DNA of 64,000 bases from Planctomycetaceae bacterium (GCA_002726205.1 PBSL01000006.1:35205-99204); one strand, 5' to 3'. Shown: positions 1 through 8,713, numbered from the stretch's first letter. Program-made: numbers and translations. The notes: generated by a model not told the origin, from the letters alone.

Positions 1-560
1 GCACTCCTCCCCTGATGCAAACGACGATTGGCGGAGGCGGGCAATGGAAGGATGTCCGCGGCCGTTATGCCGCAGAGCTTGCTCGCTGGCTGAAGGTTGC
101 CGATGCCGAAGACCTCGTCATCGCCGTCAAACCGCACCGGGGCGGAGCATTCAGCCGACCCGTCGAAGCGGACGAGCTCATCAAGCGACTCGACCGGCCG
201 AAGCGACTGCGGATGTGCTACGACTTTTCGCATTACGATTTTCGTGACATGACCCTCGAAGGCACCATTCGCACCGCATTGCCGCATGTCGCCCACGTCG
301 CCATCAAGGATGTGGTCCAGAAGGACGGCCGCACGCGATTCGTACTTCCCGGCGAGGGAGGCCGAATCAACTACGAGCGTTTGCTGCGACTTTTTCACGA
401 GGGAGGGTACCGGGGCGACATCTGCTGCGAAATCAGTGGCCAGGTCTGGTCCAAAGCAGGTTACACGCCCTCGAAATCTGCCCGAACCTGCTACTCGAAC
501 ATCGCCGCCGCCTTCAGGAAGGCCCGTGTGCCGCGTGCAGGCAAACCCGGTCGTCGCTGA
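1..560 (+). CDS. Sugar phosphate isomerase/epimerase family protein (5' end cut off by window)
   Basis: The frame is open to the left edge, and the visible part is about 185 residues against the usual 270-320, so the N-terminal third is missing and the first internal Met (base 15) is not taken as the start. The visible sequence fits the C-terminal half of a xylose-isomerase-like TIM barrel (AP endonuclease family 2 fold): segments AVKPHRGG, MCYDFSHYDF, HVAIKDVVQ, LPGEGG and CCEISGQVW are in the order and spacing I know from planctomycete sugar phosphate isomerase/epimerase proteins, where the acidic and His residues bind a divalent metal. The substrate cannot be told. It is convergent with the next gene, with 17 bp between the stop codons. 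Confidence 0.8.
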   Translation, partial: TPPLMQTTIGGGGQWKDVRGRYAAELARWLKVADAEDLVIAVKPHRGGAFSRPVEADELIKRLDRPKRLRMCYDFSHYDFRDMTLEGTIRTALPHVAHVAIKDVVQKDGRTRFVLPGEGGRINYERLLRLFHEGGYRGDICCEISGQVWSKAGYTPSKSARTCYSNIAAAFRKARVPRAGKPGRR

Positions 561-577
561 ACTGGGCCCGGGTCTTT

Positions 578-2020
578 TCAACGCCGGGCAGCCGGATACA
601 CGGTTTCCAGCTCGACGAAATCCCAAAACAGGACCGCACCCTGCCGCGTTTTTGTGTCGTGAAGTTCGATGTGAATCGTCGATTGACTCGGCTGAAAATC
701 AAAGACCAGGCGTGTCCATTCGTTCCACTGCGTGCCCCGACCGGCCCGGCCGGTCTCTTCTTCGGCAATGAGTCTTCCATCAGGCCCTTTCACTCGCAGT
801 CCCGCGTGACGCCCTGGCTTGTCGGAATGGACCCACGCCGAGACCGTGTAGATCATCCGCGGATCGAGTCGCCCCACTTCGAACGAGGCCGTGTTCGGAC
901 TGCTGCCGCGCACCATCTTCAATCCGTGTTTACCATGTGCTGACCAACCATGATCATCGTGATCATTCTGCAGCCCGGTGATCGCGGCGTAATCAAACTG
1001 CTCGACGCTGCCACCTTCTCCGGCCTGGCACTTCCAGCCTGCCAGTGTCGTGAACAACGGATTGCCGACCAACTGACCGGCCTTACCGTCGCCGAGATAA
1101 TCGGTCTTGCGTTCCAGAAAATAGTGATCGACAAGCCGGGCGAGATGGCCAGGAGTCACCCCGGTTTCGCTGCGGTAATACACCCAGAACATGATTCCCG
1201 GCATCTTCGACGCATCGGCGTCGGTCCGGATGCTGCGAAACTGCTGGTCGAGGTGTCCGAAGAACCCAACATCGGTCGAGTCGTCGTAAAGGTATCCACG
1301 CTGCGCGATGCCCAGCCCGTACACCGTCTTCTTCAACAGTCCCGGTTCCACCGCTTTCAACTGATCGGCCCAGGCGGCGAAATACCCGTAAGCTCGCCTG
1401 GTTTCCCGCAGGTAGACTTCGAGCATCAACATATCGACGTGTCGGTACACCGCACGCAGTTGCCGGGAGTACTTCGACGCCTCACGGCCCAGTTGCCAGG
1501 TGGCCGCCGCGTAAATCTGTTTTCCTGGGTACAGCTTTCTCAGATCTTCCAGAGCCTGGCAGACCCGGGCCGACTGGACACTTCCGTCGGGGTTCGCCCG
1601 GAGTTCGTCGATGGCGATCGCGTCGTAGCCCCCGGGCAATTGGCCCGTCAAGGTGTTTTCAAACGGTTTACGCCACAACGAAACCAGTTCGGCGGCAGTG
1701 CCGTTGACCGGGTTCGTCACGTGGGCGGCGTAAATGCAACCCTTGCCGCGCAGCGCCACGATGAACTTCGCATCACTGCTGGTACCCTCGATCACGCTGA
1801 ACCGGGGAATCAGCTTCCAGAACGCCGCGGTCACACCCGCATCGTCGCTGTGCCCGTACATGCAGATGAATGGTCGAGGCGGAACCCGGTTCGCTCCAGA
1901 ACGCGGCCTCGCTGCCCCAGCCTCAGCGACTCCCGGTGCACCGTCGTGACAAAGACTGGATCCAGCGACGATCAAGGCGACGGCAAGCATCGGCCAAATC
2001 AGCCAGTGGCGATTCACCAT
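578..2020 (-). CDS. Secreted TIM-barrel-like protein with C-terminal carbohydrate-binding-like domain
   Basis: About 480 residues from the ATG at 2020. An upstream in-frame ATG (2149) would lie inside the Rrf2 gene, and the chosen start gives a good signal peptide (MVNRHWLIWPMLAVALIVAG). The N-terminal two thirds reads like a glycosidase-type alpha/beta barrel (segments YDAIAIDELRANPDG, MLMLEVYLRETRRAYGYF, GIMFWVYYRSE) but I cannot place it in a named GH family. The last 150 residues look like a galactose-binding-like beta-sandwich (MIYTVSAWVHSDKPGRHAGL ... FWDFVELE). It starts 10 bp after the Rrf2 stop codon with only a weak AGAG ribosome site, so it is probably co-transcribed and translationally coupled with that regulator. 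Confidence 0.6.
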   Translation of the reverse strand: MVNRHWLIWPMLAVALIVAGSSLCHDGAPGVAEAGAARPRSGANRVPPRPFICMYGHSDDAGVTAAFWKLIPRFSVIEGTSSDAKFIVALRGKGCIYAAHVTNPVNGTAAELVSLWRKPFENTLTGQLPGGYDAIAIDELRANPDGSVQSARVCQALEDLRKLYPGKQIYAAATWQLGREASKYSRQLRAVYRHVDMLMLEVYLRETRRAYGYFAAWADQLKAVEPGLLKKTVYGLGIAQRGYLYDDSTDVGFFGHLDQQFRSIRTDADASKMPGIMFWVYYRSETGVTPGHLARLVDHYFLERKTDYLGDGKAGQLVGNPLFTTLAGWKCQAGEGGSVEQFDYAAITGLQNDHDDHGWSAHGKHGLKMVRGSSPNTASFEVGRLDPRMIYTVSAWVHSDKPGRHAGLRVKGPDGRLIAEEETGRAGRGTQWNEWTRLVFDFQPSQSTIHIELHDTKTRQGAVLFWDFVELETVYPAARR

Positions 2021-2030
2021 GCGAATCCAC

Positions 2031-2462
2031 TCACTCTTTGCTGAAATCACACAGCGGCGTGGAGCCAGTCGGTTCCGAGAGAACTTCGGCAAGCGTGGTG
2101 TTCCGAAACGCCTCTTCGATCCCCGACAACGCATGATCGATCCTGGCATGGAGCGGGCACAACTGATCCCCGTGCGATTTCAGATCAAGTGGACAGCGTG
2201 AAATCCTCTCGATCGGATCCACAGCATTGACCACATCCAGAATCGTCAAGTCCTCGACACCTCGCGCCAGCCGCACGCCTCCACTCGCTCCCCGCTGCGA
2301 TGTCACCAGCTCGGCACGTCCAAGTGCCTGCAACACTTTCCTCAGGTACGGTTCGGGAACCTGCGTCGCCGCGGAAATCTGCTCGGTTGTCGCAACGTCC
2401 GGAGCAACGTGCGCCAGTTGCACGATCGCCCGCAAAGCGTATTCCACCGTACGCGAAAACAC
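2031..2462 (-). CDS. Rrf2 family transcriptional regulator
   Basis: About 143 residues, typical for the family. The start is placed at GTG 2462 because GGAGG lies 6 nt upstream and the product then begins VFSRTVEYALRAIVQLAH, the normal start of Rrf2 proteins; earlier Met codons would add about 56 residues foreign to the family. Residues 1-65 are the winged helix (PEPYLRKVLQAL, SQRGASGGVRLAR). Cysteines lie at about 90, 102 and 138 (RCPLDL, LCPLH, PLCDF), so an Fe-S cluster or thiol sensor is possible, but the spacing is not the C-x5-C-x5/7-C of IscR/NsrR. It is divergent from the DUF3365 gene across a region with a perfect palindrome, which suggests local repression and autoregulation (inference). 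Confidence 0.9.
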   Translation of the reverse strand: MFSRTVEYALRAIVQLAHVAPDVATTEQISAATQVPEPYLRKVLQALGRAELVTSQRGASGGVRLARGVEDLTILDVVNAVDPIERISRCPLDLKSHGDQLCPLHARIDHALSGIEEAFRNTTLAEVLSEPTGSTPLCDFSKE

Positions 2463-2522
2463 TCCCGTCCTCCAAACAGGACATTGACATCCACTTTGTT
2501 CCCGATTACGCTGCAAGAATCG

Positions 2523-2544
2523 AATGGGACATCGATGTCCCATT
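2523..2544. promoter_or_regulatory. Perfect 22-bp palindrome, candidate Rrf2 operator
   Basis: Half-site AATGGGACATC is followed immediately by its exact reverse complement, giving 11-bp arms with no spacer. It lies in the 244-bp divergent region between the Rrf2 gene (GTG at 2462) and the DUF3365 gene (ATG at 2707). A weaker copy of the core (GGACATTGACATCC, 2479-2492) lies just upstream of the Rrf2 ribosome site. Rrf2 proteins bind dyads as dimers, so this is the natural operator candidate; binding is inferred. Confidence 0.6.
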
Positions 2545-2706
2545 ATGGACAGCGCGCGGTGGAAGAACCAGTCCGTTCTTTCTAGAACTGGAAGACGGTC
2601 AGAATCGAGACCGGCGAACGCGGTTTGCAACCAGCGATCCCGCCGGTTTTAACAACACATACCCGTTGAAGACGACATAGACCCTGGTTTTCTGAAAGGA
2701 ACTGAA

Positions 2707-3249
2707 ATGCAAAAGATGCGGAAGTCACTTCTGGTAGTCGCTCCGATGGTGATCCTGCTGATCGCGGCGATACTCTTGCCGCTGGCCAACTCGGCAAACA
2801 ACCTGGTCCTGGCGAACAAGAAGGCAGTGAACCGAACACGCAAGACCGTCCGGATGCTTGACGACATCTACAAGACGGCCGTGGTGTTGATCACGACCCA
2901 TTACGTCAAGGACAAGGACTCGCTGCCGGCCGGCAGCGCGGCCAAGGCTCTCTTCGCGGCAGTCAAGAAGAAGGGGTGGCACGAGGTCAAGATTCTCGAT
3001 GTCAGCGGCGAACCCTACAACGACGACAATGTCGCCAAGGATGCTTTCGACAAGGCCGCGGCGAAGTTGATCAAGTCGGGCAAGCCCTATGTCGACGAGG
3101 TCATCAAGAAGGACGGAAAATCCTATCTCCGGGCCGCGACGATCATTCCGGTCGTGATGGAAAAGTGCATCATGTGCCACGCAAACTACAAGAAGGCCAA
3201 GAAGGGCGAGGCGATCGGGATGTTGAGCTACACGATTCCCGTGGAGTGA
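2707..3249 (+). CDS. DUF3365 (Tll0287-like) c-type haem protein
   Basis: 180 residues. A signal peptide or anchor (about residues 1-30, LLVVAPMVILLIAAILLPLA) is followed by a periplasmic DUF3365 domain. A single c-type haem site CIMCH lies near residue 155 (MEKCIMCHANYKK), close to the C-terminus as in Tll0287-like domains. AAAGGA lies 6 nt upstream of the ATG. Proteins of this type are small periplasmic haem proteins suspected of redox or gas sensing; no partner kinase or transporter is fused here. The gene is monocistronic, ending in a strong terminator, and is divergent from an Rrf2 regulator, so its expression is probably redox- or NO-responsive (inference). Confidence 0.82.
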   Translation: MQKMRKSLLVVAPMVILLIAAILLPLANSANNLVLANKKAVNRTRKTVRMLDDIYKTAVVLITTHYVKDKDSLPAGSAAKALFAAVKKKGWHEVKILDVSGEPYNDDNVAKDAFDKAAAKLIKSGKPYVDEVIKKDGKSYLRAATIIPVVMEKCIMCHANYKKAKKGEAIGMLSYTIPVE

Positions 3250-3279
3250 ACCACCTGACTGGCTCGACCAAGTCGATTT

Positions 3280-3320
3280 CGGGCCCCCATGCCGCGAGGC
3301 GTGGGGGCCCGTTTCGTTTT
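3280..3320 (+). terminator. Rho-independent terminator after DUF3365 gene
   Basis: A 14-bp stem (CGGGCCCCCATGCC pairing with GGCGTGGGGGCCCG, one T-G wobble) closes a GCGA GNRA tetraloop and is followed by TTTCGTTTT. It begins 31 nt after the stop codon. Confidence 0.9.
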
Positions 3321-3425
3321 GATCCACTCCGTCGGGGCGTTTCCCTGGACGAGGCCTGTTGCGGTGCGGTCTGCAGTGCTTCGCTGGCGGCACCGCGTAT
3401 TCGCGGCTGGCTGACCGGCGAAGGA

Positions 3426-5819
3426 TCATTTCCCCGTCTTCCGATAAAGAAACGGCCTGCGGAACATGCCACCGAAATGATGCTCGCAGTGTCCGCGCAG
3501 GGCAATCTCGTTCTTGCCCGCCTTCATTTTCCCGGCCAGCTCCACGTCCCATTCAAATCGATAGTCGTTGCGCCACCACAATTTCCCTTGCTTGCGGTAG
3601 GCCACCTCGCGGCCGTTGACATAGAGCCAGCTCTCGTTAAACAGGCCGGGGAATCGCAGGTGAACCGCGCCGGCCGCCTGCTTCGCTGTCAGTTCCACAC
3701 TGGTCCGATACCAGAAGTGCCCGGTGTAGCTTTGTCGATCCGGGTGACGAACGCCCTGCGCCTGCAGGTACAGGTCGGTACGGAGCAGACTCCAGCGATC
3801 AGGATAATCCTTACGGTTGTCCAGCGTCAGTTTTGCCTGGTTCGCGTTCCAGTAAGCCAGGCCGACTGGTCCGTCAAAATACTTCTGCTTCACACCGACG
3901 TTGTCCGGATCGCGACGAAAAGACCATTCGATCGGCAACTTCGTGATCAACTTTCCCCGGGTTCCGTCGGTCGCCTCCAGCAGTTGCCGGTACTGCCGCA
4001 CTTCCCCCGGCCACCACGGAGTGCCGTCGCGTTCCAGCTTGGTGGTCGTGAAGATCCCTCCCAGGGCGGTCATCGCCTTTCGAGCCGCCAGACCCCGCTC
4101 GCCTGCGGTAACCGCAGCCCGATAATCGCCATCCGTAGCCGCCGAATTGACCATCGCGATGTAGGCATCGAGAATGCCGAAACTCAATCGTGTGAATTTC
4201 AGTCGACGCAGCACGAGTTGCTCGTTGCGGGTCGACTGCCGACCGCTTCCGCCAACCCCCCGCCCAATCCTCTCTGCGTCTTCCAACTGTTTTCTGAGGA
4301 TGCCGATCACACGCGGCGTGTAGATCGCCGTGGCAAGGAAATACTCGTGCTCGGTACATATCGACTTTTCCCAGGCGTCAAAGATGGTCGACCAGTAGAT
4401 CTTCATCGGTGCTGCTGCGGCTCCGTAGAACCGCGGATAGAAATCTGCAAGCAACTCGTCGACATCCGCGTCCGGGTTCCACAGCAACCGGGACCGCAGG
4501 TACAGGTTAATGAAGGTGGTCGCAATCGCGTTGCGGCTTTCGGTATTCACGCCCAGGACACCCGCTCGCCGATAGTGTTTCACATCACGTCGGAAGGACT
4601 GGTGAGACGGATTGGGAATGTCTCTCCAGACGAGCATGCCCTGGTCATAGTCGTAGATGCTCAATCGCCCCTGCATCACCTTGGCCCACTTGTAGAGCAT
4701 CTCACGAAATTCTCGCCGCGGCGGCGACTGCAGGTCATCCATGCCGTGGATGGGATCGATATCGATCGGCGCCAATTCGCAGAACAAAGAACGTTCGGCG
4801 ACCATCGCCCGCACCGGGGGGATCGTCATGTTCGCGTACGCCAGGAATCCGATCTTTGCCCGGCTGTCTGGATATTTCGCCTGCAGGATCCTGGCGACGT
4901 TGTTGTAGAGCTCCAGCATCGGATCGGTCACCGACCACCGCATGAAATACTTGTCCCACTGCAAACGCATCAATTCCTGGTCCTTTGAATCCGCCGAGTC
5001 GTAGGAACCATCCTCCATCCCCAGCGAAAAGGCGCCGCCCCGGGCATACCGCTTTTCGACCTGGCCGGCCACGTGTTTCGCAGTCGACGCTGCCGTGATC
5101 GGAAACTTGAACGTGCCCTTGCCCAGACCCGCGGTAAACTTTCCCAGGGCATGGCCGGTCGGCGGCATCGCGGAACGGTCGGTCATCATGTTCCGCAAAC
5201 GAAACTCGTCCGCCCCGGCCTTGTCTCCGATCCAGGAGATCCAGTAGGTACGAATTTCGAACGGTGACGAGTAAACGCGGTCGAGCCTGGCGACGGTCAA
5301 TTCCGGGCGATCGGGAATGCATTCACCAAATTCGGTTGGCATGTACCAGCGGCAGCCCCAGTAGCGCAACAACTCGGCGACGGCAAAGTAGTGGCTACGG
5401 TCGTTGTTCCCAGCCAGGTAGACACGCCGACCGTGCCGACAGACTGCGATTCCGTCGGTACGCAAGAGTGCCTTCCTTTTCAGGACCGCCTTGATCCGAA
5501 CCTCGAGCGAAGGCAACGCCGTCAGGGCTTCCTTTCCCACCACCAGCAGTGGTCGCGGACCGGCCAACGCCGCCGCGATCGCCGGTCGCGTGGCCACGAT
5601 CTGCGGCCGGGAACCGCTCATCAGGCCAATGTACTTCGCAAGGTCATCGGCCCCACGACGTTCGAGACGTCCGGCCTGTGGTGAAACCACGATCACCGCC
5701 ATGGTCTGGCCGTCCGAGGCAATCACGAGTTCTTTGTGACCAGGCGCGTCGGCGACCGCCTTGTCGCAGGCCCCCGGACAAACCGCCCACAGCAGAACCG
5801 GGAAAACGTATTTCAACAT
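3426..5819 (-). CDS. DUF4838 domain-containing exported protein (glycoside hydrolase-like)
   Basis: About 797 residues from the ATG at 5819 (signal peptide MLKYVFPVLLWAVCPGACDKA; GAGGG about 8 nt upstream). The N-terminal part resembles the non-catalytic domain that precedes GH20/GH67-type barrels (DDLAKYIGLMSGSRPQIV). The middle is a DUF4838-type barrel (GCRWYMPTEFGECIPDRP, IGFLAYANMTIPP, FINLYLRSRLLWNPDADVDELLADF). The last ~140 residues form a GH2-type jelly-roll (GHFWYRTSVELTAKQAAGAVHLRF, LYVNGREVAYR). Probably a secreted or periplasmic glycan-active enzyme, substrate unknown. A possible sigma-54 promoter lies about 100 bp upstream. Confidence 0.75.
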   Translation of the reverse strand: MLKYVFPVLLWAVCPGACDKAVADAPGHKELVIASDGQTMAVIVVSPQAGRLERRGADDLAKYIGLMSGSRPQIVATRPAIAAALAGPRPLLVVGKEALTALPSLEVRIKAVLKRKALLRTDGIAVCRHGRRVYLAGNNDRSHYFAVAELLRYWGCRWYMPTEFGECIPDRPELTVARLDRVYSSPFEIRTYWISWIGDKAGADEFRLRNMMTDRSAMPPTGHALGKFTAGLGKGTFKFPITAASTAKHVAGQVEKRYARGGAFSLGMEDGSYDSADSKDQELMRLQWDKYFMRWSVTDPMLELYNNVARILQAKYPDSRAKIGFLAYANMTIPPVRAMVAERSLFCELAPIDIDPIHGMDDLQSPPRREFREMLYKWAKVMQGRLSIYDYDQGMLVWRDIPNPSHQSFRRDVKHYRRAGVLGVNTESRNAIATTFINLYLRSRLLWNPDADVDELLADFYPRFYGAAAAPMKIYWSTIFDAWEKSICTEHEYFLATAIYTPRVIGILRKQLEDAERIGRGVGGSGRQSTRNEQLVLRRLKFTRLSFGILDAYIAMVNSAATDGDYRAAVTAGERGLAARKAMTALGGIFTTTKLERDGTPWWPGEVRQYRQLLEATDGTRGKLITKLPIEWSFRRDPDNVGVKQKYFDGPVGLAYWNANQAKLTLDNRKDYPDRWSLLRTDLYLQAQGVRHPDRQSYTGHFWYRTSVELTAKQAAGAVHLRFPGLFNESWLYVNGREVAYRKQGKLWWRNDYRFEWDVELAGKMKAGKNEIALRGHCEHHFGGMFRRPFLYRKTGK

Positions 5820-5916
5820 TCCGTTGACCCTCGATCCCACATTTCCACAACTGCCGGGCACGGTTGCTTGTGAAAACAACCTCGAACCCGCACCATGACA
5901 AAGCTCGCAGGTGATA

Positions 5917-5932
5917 GGCAACCGTGTTGCCA
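5917..5932 (-). promoter_or_regulatory. Possible sigma-54 -24/-12 element for the DUF4838 gene
   Basis: On the minus strand, TGGCAA-N5-TTGCC with the invariant GG and GC 12 bp apart. One base (A for C in TGGCAC) departs from the core consensus. The element overlaps an inverted repeat (GGCAAC-CGT-GTTGCC), so it may instead be a protein-binding dyad. It lies about 98 bp upstream of the ATG at 5819, a distance like that of the better sigma-54 site at 13382. Confidence 0.3.
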
Positions 5933-5990
5933 ACCCGCGGCCTGATCAGCTGACCGACTCACATCCCGTAACGACCGGAGCAACTTGAAG

Positions 5991-6962
5991 ATGAGCAACA
6001 GGAGTTTTTTCGGCCTGCTGATCGTATTGAGTTTTTCGACAACACTCGTCGCCGGGGAGGGCGCCTTCCGTTTCCTGGCCACTGGAGATGTCCCCTACTC
6101 GCAGGAACAAGAGGCCGACTACCGCCGTTTCCTGAAACAGTCGGAAGCCGAGAATTTTCAGTTCATGGTGCATGTCGGCGACATCAAGTCTGGTGGATCT
6201 CCCTGTACCGACGAGTCTTTCGTCAAGATCCGTGACCTCTTTCGGGCCTACCCGAAACCGGTCGTTTACACTCCCGGCGACAACGAGTGGACCGACTGTC
6301 ACGGTACCGGCAGCGACCCGATCGAACGACTCAAGAAGTTGCGAGAACTGTTCTTCAAAGACCCGGCCACCTTGCGTCTGTCAAAGCTGGGCGCCATCCA
6401 GCAAAGCCGTTCGAAACAGTACCTGAGATACGTAGAGAATTATCGATTCTCCCGATCGGGTGTCCTGTTCATCGTGGTTCACGTTGTTGGAAGTGGGAAC
6501 AATCGTCGGGCGGATGACCCCCCGTCTTTGAAGGAGTTCACCGAACGCGACCAGGCGAATACGGCATTTCTGAAGGAGAGTTTCGCGGAAGCCATCAAGA
6601 AAGATGTCCCCGGTGTCGCGGTCATATTTCATGCCAACCCGGATTTCGAGAATGTCGCCGGGGAAGGATTCAAGAGTTTCATCGCCACGATGCGTGAGTT
6701 TCTCTCGAAGTACCACAAGCCAGTCATCGGACTGCACGGCGATTCCCATTACTTCCGCATCGACAAGCCACTCAAGAGCGAGTTGATCAAGGTCAAGGAC
6801 ACCGACAAGCAGGAGGGCGGCAAGACCCTCCTGCATTTCAGCCGCGTGGAAGTCTTTGGCTCCCCGGTGGTTGCGGGACTCGCGATTACGGTCAATCCCA
6901 AGGATCCGCAAGTGTTTACCGTCCGCCCCTACTTCTTGAAGGACAAGAAGAACGACAAGTAA
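5991..6962 (+). CDS. Secreted metallophosphoesterase-like protein
   Basis: About 323 residues, starting at ATG 5991 (CGGAG 10 nt upstream; the in-frame TTG at 5985 is too close to it). A signal peptide ends near residue 22 (FSTTLVAGEG). Calcineurin-like motifs are present in order: GDVPYS near residue 32, HVGDIKSGG, GDNEWTDC, FHANPDFE and GLHGDSHYF. The usual first D-x-H is replaced by D-V-P, so one metal ligand of the classic set differs, as in a subgroup of uncharacterised metallophosphoesterases. It is the first of a run of five plus-strand genes for exported hydrolases; substrate unknown. Confidence 0.78.
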   Translation: MSNRSFFGLLIVLSFSTTLVAGEGAFRFLATGDVPYSQEQEADYRRFLKQSEAENFQFMVHVGDIKSGGSPCTDESFVKIRDLFRAYPKPVVYTPGDNEWTDCHGTGSDPIERLKKLRELFFKDPATLRLSKLGAIQQSRSKQYLRYVENYRFSRSGVLFIVVHVVGSGNNRRADDPPSLKEFTERDQANTAFLKESFAEAIKKDVPGVAVIFHANPDFENVAGEGFKSFIATMREFLSKYHKPVIGLHGDSHYFRIDKPLKSELIKVKDTDKQEGGKTLLHFSRVEVFGSPVVAGLAITVNPKDPQVFTVRPYFLKDKKNDK

Positions 6963-7033
6963 ACCGGCCTTGTCGCCTTCACCACTTGCCGTGCGCAACA
7001 CGTCCTCGCATCGCTCTTCCCGGACAGGCAATC

Positions 7034-8656
7034 ATGAACACGCTCCTGCGCTCCGCCGGGCCACGCCTCACCCTGCAACCGCTGCGTTGCACCCTGGCCC
7101 TGCTGATGCTGGCATCACTGGTTGAACACGCCGGAGCGCAGACCGCGAAGGTGACCATGCCGGCGCGGGGCATTTGTGCACATCGTGGCGCCAGCGATAC
7201 GCATCCCGAGAACACCCTGGTCGCGTTTCGGGAAGCGATCCGCCTGGGGGCGCACATGATCGAATTTGACGTGGCATTGACCAAGGACGGCCAGCTCGTG
7301 TTGATGCATGACCGCACCGTCGACCGTACAACCAACGGCAAGGGACCGATTGCCGCGTTGACCCTCGCAGAAGTGGCCAAGCTCGACGCCGGCGCTTTCA
7401 AGGCATCCCAGTTCGCCGGCCAACGCGTGCCGACTCTCGACGCCGCGTTGCAGATGATGCCCGAGAACATCTGGCTCAACGTTCACCTGAAGGGCCGAGC
7501 AGAGTTGGCGGCCAAGGTCACTCGCCGCATCGTGGCCCACGGCCGCTTGCACCAGGCCTTTCTGGCCTGTGGGGCAGCCGCGGCCACAGCCGCTCGCAGC
7601 ATCGAGCCCCGCATCAAAATCTGCAACATGGAACGCCAGGCCAATTCCCGAACCTACGTCAACGAAACGATCAAGGCCGGCGCCCAATTCATCCAACTGC
7701 TCGGAGGTGAGACAGTCGATCCGGCAGACACGACATTGCTGAAACAGCGCAAGGTGCGAATCAACTACTGTTGTGCCAACGAGGCCGCGAAGGTGGAACG
7801 ACTCTTCAATGCCGGTGTCGAATTTCCACTCGTCGATCGTTGCAGCGACATGCTCAGGGTCTCCGACGGCCAACAGATCCCCAGGCTGAAACCGGTTTAT
7901 CGATCCCGGCTCAAATTCCCAAAACTCGCCACGCCCGCCTCGATCCTGCTCGAACAACGTCATCTCACCGGCGGATCCGCCCAGCAGGGGTTGGCATTGA
8001 CCGCGAAGCACTACTTCACTTCCACATCGCACACGATCTATCGCTACGACCGCAACTGGAAACTTCTCAACCAGAAAGCGATCAAGATTGAAGGCGTCAA
8101 TCACATGGGCGCCATCCATCACCACGACGGATTCGTCTGGGCAGGACTGCTCCACGGACCGGTCGGAAACAAGTACGACCCGAAACTCGACCGATCCAAG
8201 ATTGCCAAGATCCGCGCCGGCGACCTGGAGATCGTCAAGACTTGGGATATCACCAAGGACGTCACCTGGATCGACCCGGTCTGCTTTGACGGCCGGCACC
8301 TCTGGGTCGGCGACCTTCGCGACCTGGGACTACACCGGTACCGCATCGACGGTGACCGGATCCAGCGAGAGGGCGTTTTCCGGTACCCTCCGGCGATGCA
8401 TTTTTCCCAGGGCCTGCGAATCGTCGGGCGCAAACTTTACACGATCCACACCTTTGGGAGCATGGATGGCCTCTTTGAGTTCGACCTTCCCGAAACCCTA
8501 AGCGACAAACTGCAGAACCCCACGCGGGTCTGGGAAATCACCGAGACACGGATGCATCTCGAGGGCTTCGACTTCATTCCGGGCAAACCCGGACAGATCT
8601 GGCACGCCCAGGGAACCTATGTCGATCGCTACCAGCTACGAGAACTCGGCAAGTAG
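7034..8656 (+). CDS. Glycerophosphodiester phosphodiesterase fused to a propeller-like domain
   Basis: About 540 residues from ATG 7034, chosen because it begins a signal peptide (TLALLMLASLVEHAGAQ); an in-frame TTG at 6986 adds only unlikely residues. Residues ~45-285 are a GDPD TIM barrel: HRGASDTHPENT near 50, EFD at 77-79, HDRTVDRTTNG at 92, and VDRCSDML at the barrel end. The Glu of the usual (I/L)E(I/L)K strand, a metal ligand in GDPDs, is His here (LNVHLKG, about 151). The last ~250 residues form a separate beta-rich domain, probably a propeller (YFTSTSHTIYRYDRNWK, HLWVGDLRDLGLHRYRIDGD, LYTIHTFGSMDGLFEFDLP). Role: exported cleavage of glycerophosphodiesters (family knowledge). Confidence 0.85.
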   Translation: MNTLLRSAGPRLTLQPLRCTLALLMLASLVEHAGAQTAKVTMPARGICAHRGASDTHPENTLVAFREAIRLGAHMIEFDVALTKDGQLVLMHDRTVDRTTNGKGPIAALTLAEVAKLDAGAFKASQFAGQRVPTLDAALQMMPENIWLNVHLKGRAELAAKVTRRIVAHGRLHQAFLACGAAAATAARSIEPRIKICNMERQANSRTYVNETIKAGAQFIQLLGGETVDPADTTLLKQRKVRINYCCANEAAKVERLFNAGVEFPLVDRCSDMLRVSDGQQIPRLKPVYRSRLKFPKLATPASILLEQRHLTGGSAQQGLALTAKHYFTSTSHTIYRYDRNWKLLNQKAIKIEGVNHMGAIHHHDGFVWAGLLHGPVGNKYDPKLDRSKIAKIRAGDLEIVKTWDITKDVTWIDPVCFDGRHLWVGDLRDLGLHRYRIDGDRIQREGVFRYPPAMHFSQGLRIVGRKLYTIHTFGSMDGLFEFDLPETLSDKLQNPTRVWEITETRMHLEGFDFIPGKPGQIWHAQGTYVDRYQLRELGK

Positions 8657-8713
8657 ACACCGTCTCCCGATCCGAACCTGGATCGAAGGGACCCGACGAT
8701 TCCGGAGAGCACG

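Noticed and set aside
950..2044. Plus-strand open frame of 364 codons
   Set aside because: Antisense to the secreted TIM-barrel gene; low-complexity product typical of a GC-rich shadow frame.
2976..4988. Long plus-strand open frame of 670 codons
   Set aside because: It overlaps the DUF3365 gene in another frame, crosses a strong terminator and is antisense to the DUF4838 gene; its product shows no domain.
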